Shown here: one piece after another, positions 1 to 6,050 of the stretch
Layout: each line of letters begins with the position of its first letter
Position numbering within the stretch: position 1 is the stretch's first letter
Origin: Thermoleophilaceae bacterium
GTDB taxonomy: Bacteria; Actinomycetota; Thermoleophilia; Solirubrobacterales; Thermoleophilaceae
Length of the DNA stretch: 64,000 nucleotides
Direction of reading: 5' to 3'
NCBI GenBank assembly: GCA_030446485.1
Contig: JAUJNF010000006.1
Location: 86,956 to 150,955, forward strand
The notes under the pieces: model-generated
The model's database searches: none
Told to the model about the DNA's origin: nothing
What the model saw: only the letters and a program-made list of their open reading frames with translations
Made by a program: the position numbers and the translations under genes

Positions 1-1
1 G

Positions 2-58
2 GCCATCGAGCGGGTGCACGAGACCGTCAGGGCGTGGTTGGCCCCGGGCGCAACGTGA
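2..58 (+). CDS. C-terminal end of an unidentified protein (partial)
   Basis: An open frame enters from the left edge and ends at TGA 56-58, encoding 18 residues (AIERVHETVRAWLAPGAT). The amphipathic, helix-like composition and the usual G/C at third codon positions look like a real protein tail. The gene body lies outside the window, so no function can be given. Confidence 0.4.
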   Translation, partial: AIERVHETVRAWLAPGAT

Positions 59-74
59 GCCGGCGAGGGTGCGG

Positions 75-569
75 CTACTCCTGCGGCCGCCGGCGCATCT
101 CGGACAGGACCAGTCCGTAGAGCAGGTGGTCGGCCACGAGCGCGAGGCGCTCCGCCGGCCGCTCCTTCGTGGTGGCCTGGTTGAGGCCGAGCAGCGGAGC
201 GATGCCCGCCTCGAAGCCCAGCCAGGTGACGAAGCCGTAGACGGGCCCCGCCCACGGCTGCCGGCGCAGGCCGGCGGGCAGTGCCCCGAAGGCGGCTCCG
301 CCCACCGCTCCGTAGCTCCAGTGCATGAGCTCCACCGCGGCAGGCCTCCTTCGGCGGGGGATGCGCCTCATCAGGCCCCTCGCGCGCTGGCGCGTGATGG
401 CCTGGGGCGGGGTCTGCCCGACGAGGCCGATCTCGACGGTGAGCGTCCGCACGCCGGTCATCGCCATCGCCCCGATCGCGCCGCGAAGGGCGGCGTGTGC
501 GACCTCGTGTGCGGGGTTGTCCGTGCCGGCGCGCGCTGGAGAGGCATTGGTGGTGTCGGTCACACTCAT
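75..569 (-). CDS. small membrane protein of unknown function
   Basis: Predicted 164 aa. After a polar N-terminus of about 25 residues, hydrophobic stretches appear around residues 28-50, 82-100 and 108-130, so two or three membrane passes are likely. An Arg-rich loop (residues 60-78, RARGLMRRIPRRRRP) lies between them. The ATG at 569 is preceded by TAAAGT 9 nt upstream, consistent with a leaderless transcript divergent from the CooC gene at 680. I do not recognise the family with certainty; the layout resembles small 'DUF' integral membrane proteins common in actinobacteria. Nothing in the sequence suggests a catalytic site. Confidence 0.6.
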   Translation of the reverse strand: MSVTDTTNASPARAGTDNPAHEVAHAALRGAIGAMAMTGVRTLTVEIGLVGQTPPQAITRQRARGLMRRIPRRRRPAAVELMHWSYGAVGGAAFGALPAGLRRQPWAGPVYGFVTWLGFEAGIAPLLGLNQATTKERPAERLALVADHLLYGLVLSEMRRRPQE

Positions 570-578
570 GGGGAGATG

Positions 579-584
579 ACTTTA
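579..584 (-). promoter_or_regulatory. -10-like element TAAAGT, leaderless start of the 569 gene
   Basis: TAAAGT (TANNNT type) on the minus strand ends 9 nt before the ATG at 569. No Shine-Dalgarno sequence could fit in the resulting transcript, so a leaderless mRNA is inferred. Confidence 0.4.
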
Positions 585-664
585 GCCCGCCACCCACCCG
601 GTTCCTTCCGGGGGAACCGCGCGCCGGAAGCCGATCTGCTTCGACCGACGGCTCGTGCGACCGC

Positions 665-670
665 TAGGAT
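665..670 (+). promoter_or_regulatory. -10-like element TAGGAT upstream of the first CooC gene
   Basis: TAGGAT ends 9 nt before the ATG at 680. A TCGACC at 641-646 could act as a weak -35 with 18-nt spacing. The geometry predicts a leaderless or near-leaderless transcript. Confidence 0.45.
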
Positions 671-679
671 CGCGGGCGG

Positions 680-1441
680 ATGAAGGTCGCGATCGCCGGC
701 AAGGGAGGCTCGGGCAAGACCTCGATATCGGGGACGCTCGCGCGGATACTCGCGCGCCGTGGCCGGCACGTGCTGGCCATCGACGCGGACTCGAACCCCA
801 ACCTCGCGCTCACGCTCGGCATCCCCGCCGAGCAGATGGGCAGCATGCCCACGCTGCCCCGCGACCTGCTGCGGCGCACCGACAGCGGCACCGAGCTCAC
901 GAAGACGCTCGACGAGGTCTACGCATCCCATTCGGTCACCGGCCCGGACGGCGTAAGGCTCCTGGTGATGGCGCATCCGCAGCACGCGGGCACCGGGTGA
1001 CTCTGCTCCCTGCACGCTACGGTTCGTAGCGTGATCGAGGCGGCCGGGGACACCCCCGAGGACGTCACCATCCTCGACACCGAGGCCTCTCCCGAGCACC
1101 TCTCGCGCGGCACCGCCCGTTACGCCGACGCGATGCTCACCGTCGTCGAGCCCTACTACAAGTCGCTGGAGACGGGCCGTCGCATGGCCGTGCTCGGCAA
1201 GGACCTCGGGCTCGACCACGTGGCGCTCGTGGCCAACAAGATCCGCGACGAGCGGGATCTCGCGGCCGTGCGGGAGTTCGCCACCCAGCACGAGCTCGAG
1301 CTGGCCGGGGTGATCCCCTTCGACGAGCACCTGACCGACGCCGAGCGCGCTTCGATCGCGCCGCTCGACCATGACCCCGACGCGCCGGCGATGGTGGCGA
1401 TCGGCGAGCTCGAGGAGGCGCTGAAGAATGGACGAGCTTGA
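680..1441 (+). CDS. CooC/MinD-family ATPase, putative selenoprotein (UGA 998-1000 read as Sec)
   Basis: Read through the single in-frame UGA, the product is 253 aa, the usual CooC length. The deviant Walker A motif GKGGSGKT is at residues 7-14 and DADSNPN at 34-40. Sec107 lies in G-T-G-U-L-C-S, so U-x-C replaces the CxC motif. In the CooC family this motif binds Ni/Zn at the dimer interface. The reading frame is identical on both sides of the UGA, and downstream family features are intact (LDTEAS, the VVEPYYKSLET segment, VANKI). A perfect 8-9 bp hairpin follows at 1013-1033 (separate entry). The true stop is also UGA (1439-1441), so the code is not globally reassigned. The gene overlaps the next by 14 nt, implying coupling. 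Role inferred: ATP-dependent metal delivery to a metalloenzyme. Alternatives are a pseudogene or two separate genes (a GTG at 1031), both less likely because a paralogue at 9639 has the same arrangement. Confidence 0.8.
1013..1033 (+). promoter_or_regulatory. putative bacterial SECIS hairpin, first CooC gene
   Basis: Directly visible: CACGCTAC (1013-1020), loop GGTTC (1021-1025), GTAGCGTG (1026-1033), a perfect 8-bp stem; the loop G and C could add a ninth pair. The first loop G is 21 nt after the UGA. In E. coli fdhF the loop G lies about 19-20 nt after the UGA, and bSECIS apical loops carry G in the first two positions. The match in place and loop sequence supports SelB-dependent Sec insertion at 998-1000. 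Confidence 0.75.
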
Positions 1442-1796
1442 GGCCCTGAGGGTGCGCGACGAGGTGCTCCAGGCCATGTACTGGATGCGCGCCGAGGGCC
1501 TGGCCGAGGCTCCGGGGGCGGCCGAGCTGGCGCGCTTCCTGGCGGTGCCGCCCGCGACGCTCGGGCCCTACCTCGAGCGCTTCACGGAGGACGGCTACCT
1601 GGCACGCCCCGACGGCGATGGCTACCGGCTGACCGCCTCGGGGGAGGACGCCGGCAAGCGCACCTTCGCCGACGAGTTCGCCGACCTCACCCGGCCCGGC
1701 CACGGCGAGTGCGACGCCGACTGCTGGTGCCACGACTCGCCCGAGGACGCCGCGCGTTGCCTGGAGGAGCGGGCGGGGCACGCCCACTCGCACTGA
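1428..1796 (+). CDS. winged-helix protein with C-terminal Cys/His metal-binding tail
   Basis: 122 aa. Residues 1-75 have a winged-helix pattern: helices 1-28, a recognition-helix-like segment 32-52, then a wing (DGYLARPDGDGYRLT, about 56-69) as in MarR/DtxR-type regulators. The tail carries clustered potential metal ligands: His92, Cys95, Cys99, Cys101, His102, Cys111, His118, His120 and His122 (motif GECDADCWCH). The start overlaps the end of the CooC-like selenoprotein gene by 14 nt, so the two are probably co-translated. A metal- or redox-sensing regulator, or a metallochaperone partner of the ATPase, is a reasonable inference; the family is not recognised by name. Confidence 0.7.
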   Translation: MDELEALRVRDEVLQAMYWMRAEGLAEAPGAAELARFLAVPPATLGPYLERFTEDGYLARPDGDGYRLTASGEDAGKRTFADEFADLTRPGHGECDADCWCHDSPEDAARCLEERAGHAHSH

Positions 1797-1800
1797 CGGC

Positions 1801-2172
1801 GTGCCCGCGCCCGTCCTACCGAAGAACTTCCTCAGGCCCTGCCTGCTGCTCCTGCTGCGCGAGCAGCCGGCGCACGGCTACGAGCTGCTCGAGCGGCTGC
1901 GGCCGCTGGGCTTCGACCGCGACGATCCCGGCGGGCTCTACCGGACGCTGCGCTCGCTGGAAGAGGAGAAGCTCGTCCGAAGCGGCTGGGAGCAGTCCGA
2001 TTCGGGGCCGCACCGGCGCATGTACGAGCTCACGAGGGCGGGCATGGAGGAGCTGCACGGGCGGGCCAAGGAGCTGGCGGGCACGCGCGGCGCCATCGAG
2101 GTGTTCCTCAGCCGGTACGGGGAGTTCGTGGCGCTCGACGCGGCTCGCGAACCGGTGGGCCGGCGCACGTAA
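1801..2172 (+). CDS. PadR-family transcriptional regulator
   Basis: 123 aa, GTG start 4 nt after the preceding stop. Residues 8-82 form the PadR winged helix: FLRPCLLLLLREQPAHGYEL, then GGLYRTLRSLEEEKLV and the wing with RRMYELTRAGMEEL. These match the family pattern (HGYEL, Y-R-x-L-x-x-L-E). The C-terminal dimerisation part is short, about 40 residues. As third gene of the run 680-2172 it is probably co-transcribed with the CooC-like gene and the Cys/His winged-helix gene, and may repress this locus. Its effector cannot be told from sequence. Confidence 0.85.
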   Translation: MPAPVLPKNFLRPCLLLLLREQPAHGYELLERLRPLGFDRDDPGGLYRTLRSLEEEKLVRSGWEQSDSGPHRRMYELTRAGMEELHGRAKELAGTRGAIEVFLSRYGEFVALDAAREPVGRRT

Positions 2173-2210
2173 CAGCCGGCACCGGGAGCGGGTGGTCGGC
2201 GTCTCGCCGC

Positions 2211-3080
2211 TCAGCCTCGAAGCGTCGCGGCGGCGTAGGCGTTCTGCGTGATGTCGCACCAGATCACGACCGAGCGCACCCGGTCACCGAGCGCGCCCGG
2301 AGGGATGCGGTAGTTCATCGAACCGGTGGTCGCCTTCAGGAAGACGATGTCCTTGTGGGGGGCCTCGGCCACCTGCTCGGTGCTCTTCGGTCGCTCCAGC
2401 TCGCTGAAGCGGATCTCGAGGTCGACGTTGGGGGTGGCGTAGAAGCGGTCGAGCCGCAGATCGATCGATCCGTCCTTCTGCCGGTAGAGCTCGACCGAGC
2501 CCTCGCCCTCCTCGTCGACGCCGTAGAACCTCCCGCTGGCGACTATCCGGCTGTCGACCGAGGTCATCTCCGCCGTCGGCGGCTCCACCAGGGGCACGTC
2601 GACCTGCTGTTCCACCACCGCCTCCCAACGCCCCTCGGCCCGGACGTCGAGCCTGAAGTCGCCGGGTGCCACGGATAGGCCCGTTCCCTTGCCGGGGCAG
2701 GTGTCGGCGTCGGCGAGGGTGTGCCCCTCGTCCTCGCCGGACGGACGCTGCGGCTGGATGCGGAACGGACCGGCCTCGCAGCGCCAGTTGACGCGCCACT
2801 GAAGGGCACGGGAATCGATTGACAGGTCGCCGGTGGTCTGAGACCCGGTCCCCTCGAAGCGCTCGACGGGGACCCAGTAGGGCTGAGACCGGCGCACGCT
2901 CTCCGGTGCTTCGGCCGATGCGCTCTGGCTGACCGGCGAGAAGGGGGACTCCTTGGTCTGCGCCGCCGGCGGCGGCAGCCGGTCCCTGACGCCGAAGAAG
3001 CCGCCACCATAGATCGCGCTGCCGGCGAGGATGGCGAGGATGACAACGCCAAGCGACTGGCGCACGGTCTGGCGGCTCAT
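2211..3080 (-). CDS. membrane-anchored DM13-domain protein
   Basis: 289 aa. Residues 8-27 form an N-terminal membrane anchor (SLGVVILAILAGSAIYGGG). The extracytoplasmic middle (about 60-165) contains two Cys in a beta-rich segment (RCEAGPF, DTCPGKG). The last ~110 residues match DM13: SGRFYGVDEEGEGSVEL, a long beta core, and the terminal VVIWCDI with the single conserved Cys near residue 275. DM13 is proposed to act in extracellular redox or electron transfer. Its ATG overlaps the stop of the permease gene by 4 nt (ATGA), so the two form an operon. Function in metal or redox handling beside the permease is inference. Confidence 0.75.
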   Translation of the reverse strand: MSRQTVRQSLGVVILAILAGSAIYGGGFFGVRDRLPPPAAQTKESPFSPVSQSASAEAPESVRRSQPYWVPVERFEGTGSQTTGDLSIDSRALQWRVNWRCEAGPFRIQPQRPSGEDEGHTLADADTCPGKGTGLSVAPGDFRLDVRAEGRWEAVVEQQVDVPLVEPPTAEMTSVDSRIVASGRFYGVDEEGEGSVELYRQKDGSIDLRLDRFYATPNVDLEIRFSELERPKSTEQVAEAPHKDIVFLKATTGSMNYRIPPGALGDRVRSVVIWCDITQNAYAAATLRG

Positions 3081-4231
3081 ACGGCACCCACGAGGAGACC
3101 GGCGAGCACGCCGCCCGCAAGCGTCCCGAGCAGCAGCAGCCCCGGCGGCCGCCAGCCCAGCTCCCTGCGCGTTATCCCGAGCGTGACCACGCCGGCCGAA
3201 GGAGCGGTGAGGAGCAGCGCGGTGGCGGGCCCGATGTCGAGCCCCAGGGCGAGCACCCCGATCACCAGGGGGATCTCGAACAGCGTGGGGAGCTGGATGA
3301 GGGTGCCCAGTGCGGCCGCGGCCGCGATCGCGAGCAATCCGGTGCCCACGGCATCGGACAGGGCCTGGGGCGAGGCGAAGGCGAACACCGCCCCGACGGC
3401 AAAGGTGGCCACGGCCATCGGCGGCACCAGCCGAACGGCGTGGTCGAGCGTGGTGCGCCACCATTCGAGCAGCCCGTCCTTCACGGCGGCGCCCCAGCCG
3501 TCCCGCGCCGGAACGGCCACGGACTGCTCGATCGAACGGGCTGCCGCGCGCACGGCATCGGTGTCGTCCGCAGGCGGAGGAGGCACCGCCTCGTCGCGGT
3601 AGTGGAGCCTGGCGATCAGGGGGACGAGCGCGAAGATCAGTAGGAGCCCGAACGCCACCCGTGCCACGCCCATCTCGATGGGCATCAGCGCGAAGATGGC
3701 GAGGATGCCCACCGGGTTGAAGAGGGCGGAGCCGAGGATCATCCCGAGCGTCGCCTCCAGGCGGGCGCCCGCGCGGTAGAAGCCCAGCGACACCGGTGCC
3801 GAGCAGGCGCTGCACATGAAGAGCGGGAGCCCCATCCCGCCTCCGACGCCCGCGGCCACCGGGCCCTTCCTGCCCATGAGCGCCTTCAGTCGAACGGCCG
3901 GCGACAGCGCGGTGACGGCGGCTCCGCCGAGCAGGACGGCGAACAGCATGCCGACCGCGTTGGCGTCCCACAGGTTCACGCCGTACGCGACCCACTGCAG
4001 GCCCTCCGGGAAGGTGGCCGGATCGAGCACCCGGGAGAACGTGGAGCGGCCGGATGCCGAGGCGCCGCGGTCGAGGGTGAGGAGCTTCTCGAATACCGCG
4101 GGCAGCCGCGTCTGGGTGAGGAAGAAGAGGAGCACGCCGGTGAAGATGGCTCCGCCGACGACCGCCCTCTTGTTGACGATGCGCTGCCCTATCCGCGGCG
4201 GAAGCGCGCGCACATCAGCTATCCCCGCCAT
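3077..4231 (-). CDS. UPF0718/ArsP-type permease
   Basis: 384 aa integral membrane protein with about eight to ten hydrophobic segments in two halves, separated by a charged cytoplasmic loop (about residues 200-250, containing PPPPADDTDAV). The first half carries GLPLFMCSACSAPVSLGF, which matches the Cys-rich signature of the DUF318/UPF0718 permeases (usually MCSC-x-x-P); ArsP, an exporter of trivalent organoarsenicals, belongs here. The second half has the matching 'PTLFEIPLVIGVLALGLD' and 'TAPSAGVVTLGITRRELG' segments. The ATG at 4231 has TACCCT 7 nt upstream (leaderless). Substrate unknown; the coupled DM13 gene and nearby CooC genes suggest a metal- or metalloid-related role. Confidence 0.8.
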   Translation of the reverse strand: MAGIADVRALPPRIGQRIVNKRAVVGGAIFTGVLLFFLTQTRLPAVFEKLLTLDRGASASGRSTFSRVLDPATFPEGLQWVAYGVNLWDANAVGMLFAVLLGGAAVTALSPAVRLKALMGRKGPVAAGVGGGMGLPLFMCSACSAPVSLGFYRAGARLEATLGMILGSALFNPVGILAIFALMPIEMGVARVAFGLLLIFALVPLIARLHYRDEAVPPPPADDTDAVRAAARSIEQSVAVPARDGWGAAVKDGLLEWWRTTLDHAVRLVPPMAVATFAVGAVFAFASPQALSDAVGTGLLAIAAAAALGTLIQLPTLFEIPLVIGVLALGLDIGPATALLLTAPSAGVVTLGITRRELGWRPPGLLLLGTLAGGVLAGLLVGAV

Positions 4232-4238
4232 GGGGGCG

Positions 4239-4244
4239 AGGGTA
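4239..4244 (-). promoter_or_regulatory. -10-like element TACCCT, leaderless start of the permease
   Basis: Minus-strand TACCCT ends 7 nt before the ATG at 4231. It is the mirror of the element serving the divergent gene at 4299. Confidence 0.45.
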
Positions 4245-4285
4245 CAACAGCTTCTTTGGGCGCCGGTGCGCACGAAGGCGGCGTC

Positions 4286-4291
4286 TACCCT
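4286..4291 (+). promoter_or_regulatory. -10-like element TACCCT, leaderless start of the solute-binding protein
   Basis: TACCCT ends 7 nt before the ATG at 4299. It has the same hexamer and spacing as the divergent element at 4239-4244, about 40 bp away, so the two divergent promoters may be co-regulated. Confidence 0.45.
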
Positions 4292-4298
4292 GCCGCGC

Positions 4299-5993
4299 AT
4301 GCCCACGCGCCGCGCACTCCTCGCGCTGGCGCTGCTTGCGGCTTTGACGGCCTGGCCCCCGTCGCATTCCGATGCACAGCGCAGCCCGGCCCCGCTCGTG
4401 CGCATTCCCTTCCCGCAGGATGACGGCAGCCTCACGCCGTACACCTTCGAGCTCGGCTACCCGCTCGTGACGCTTGTGTACGACACCCTGATGTGGCGCG
4501 ACACGGACGGCGTGCCGCGGCCGTGGCTGGCGCGCTCGGTCGAGCGGAGCGCCGACGGAAGGCGGCTGACGCTCCGGCTCGCAGAAGGGGTCCGCTGGCA
4601 CGACGGGAGGCCGCTCACCGCCGCGGACGTGGCGTTCACGTTCGAGCACGTGCGCACGCACCGCCATCCGCGCTTCACGCCCCAGTTGCAGAACCTGGCG
4701 GGAGTCGACGCAACCGGTCGCGACACGCTGGTGATCCGCCTGCGCCGGCCGTCCCTCGGCTTCCTCGACCAGCCCCTCGCGGACCTCCCCATCCTGCCCA
4801 AGCACCTCTGGGAGGGCCTGCCGCCGGGCCGGCTGGCGCCCCGGGGTCTGCCGGTCGGGAGTGGTCCCTACCGGCTGGTGGCCCACCGAGAGGACAGGGC
4901 CTACGAGCTCCGGGCGAACGCCGAGTACTTCCTCGGCCGGCCGGCGGTGCGCGCGATCAGCGTGCCGATCATCAGCGACGCCAACAGCACCTTCCGGGCC
5001 CTCGACCGGGGGGACGTAGACATGGTGCCGGTCACGCTCTCCGAGGACGCTCTCAGGCAGCTCGAGCGGTTCCGGGTCGAGATCGCGCGGGGCCCCTCGT
5101 ACCTCGGCACTGTTCTCACGTTCAACCTCCGGCGCCCTCCCTTCGACCGGGTCGAGGTGCGCCGCGCGCTGGCCACGGCGCTCGACCTGCCCCGCATCGC
5201 CCGAGCGTTTGGCGATCTCGGCGAGCAGATGAGCGCAGTGCCCGCCGATCGCGGCTACCTGCATCCCGCCTCGCGCTGGGCCGCCCGGGAGGGCCTCCAC
5301 ACCTTCGACGAGCCCGCCGCGCGCCAAGCCATAGAGCGGCTGGACCTGCCGCCGATTCGCGTCATGGCTCCGGACAGCGATCCCGTACGCCTGGAGGCCG
5401 GCCGGCAGGTGGTCAGCGCTCTCGGCAGGGCAGGCGCCGAGGCGACGCTCGAGGAGGTCTCCACCGACGCGCTCGCCGATGCGCTGGGCCAAGACGGAGC
5501 GGCGCCGCGCTTCGAGCTGGCGATCGCGAGCGCACCGCCGCTCGCCTCCCACGACCCCGACTTCCTGCGTGCCGTGTTCGGCTCCGGAACGCCGCTCAAC
5601 TACTCGGGCTACCGCAGCGAGCGCTTCGAGCAGCTCGCCGAGCGGGTTGCGACGACCCGCACCGAGAGCTCCCGGCGGGCCGCGGTGGACGAGGAGCTTC
5701 GGCTGCTGGCGAGCGACCTGCCCGTGGTGCCGCTGTTCTTCTACGACGGGATCTTCGCCTACCGCCGGGCGGCCCACGACGGCTGGGTCTTCATCAAGGG
5801 CTCGGGCATCCTCGACAAGCGGTCGTTCCTCCGGCGTGGCCCCGCGCAGGCCACGGCGCCGAACCCGGAGGGCTCCGCGCGCTCCGAAGACTCGGGCTCC
5901 TTCGGGCTTGGGGTCGCCGGGCTGGTGTCTCTCGGCCTGGCGGTTGTGGCGCTTGCCGTGGTGGCCGGAGCGTCCTTCCGGCGCCGCGGCTGA
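4299..5993 (+). CDS. family-5 extracellular solute-binding protein with C-terminal membrane anchor
   Basis: 564 aa. A signal peptide (residues 1-27, cleavage after SDA) is followed by an SBP_bac_5 fold. Recognisable pieces are 'LARSVERSADGRRLTLRLAEGVRWHDGRPLTAADVAFTFE', 'VGSGPYRLV' and 'LTFNLRRPPFDRVEVRRALATALD'. This family (DppA/OppA/NikA) binds peptides, and some members bind nickel complexes. Unusually, the C-terminus has a single hydrophobic helix (about 533-556) and an RRRG end, so the protein is tethered at both synthesis and maturity. No ABC permease or ATPase gene is adjacent. Given the CooC-type genes downstream, a metal-complex ligand is possible, but this is speculation. Confidence 0.85.
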   Translation: MPTRRALLALALLAALTAWPPSHSDAQRSPAPLVRIPFPQDDGSLTPYTFELGYPLVTLVYDTLMWRDTDGVPRPWLARSVERSADGRRLTLRLAEGVRWHDGRPLTAADVAFTFEHVRTHRHPRFTPQLQNLAGVDATGRDTLVIRLRRPSLGFLDQPLADLPILPKHLWEGLPPGRLAPRGLPVGSGPYRLVAHREDRAYELRANAEYFLGRPAVRAISVPIISDANSTFRALDRGDVDMVPVTLSEDALRQLERFRVEIARGPSYLGTVLTFNLRRPPFDRVEVRRALATALDLPRIARAFGDLGEQMSAVPADRGYLHPASRWAAREGLHTFDEPAARQAIERLDLPPIRVMAPDSDPVRLEAGRQVVSALGRAGAEATLEEVSTDALADALGQDGAAPRFELAIASAPPLASHDPDFLRAVFGSGTPLNYSGYRSERFEQLAERVATTRTESSRRAAVDEELRLLASDLPVVPLFFYDGIFAYRRAAHDGWVFIKGSGILDKRSFLRRGPAQATAPNPEGSARSEDSGSFGLGVAGLVSLGLAVVALAVVAGASFRRRG

Positions 5994-6050
5994 TCGGACG
6001 CGCGGCACCCGGTCGGTCCGACTACCGTACGCAGCGGGAAACCGCAGTAC

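Noticed and set aside
1031-1441. Separate gene starting at GTG 1031 for the second half of the first CooC protein
   Set aside because: It would lack the P-loop, its start lies inside the SECIS-like stem, and the sequence between UGA and 1031 encodes family-like residues (LCSLHATVRS) in the same frame.
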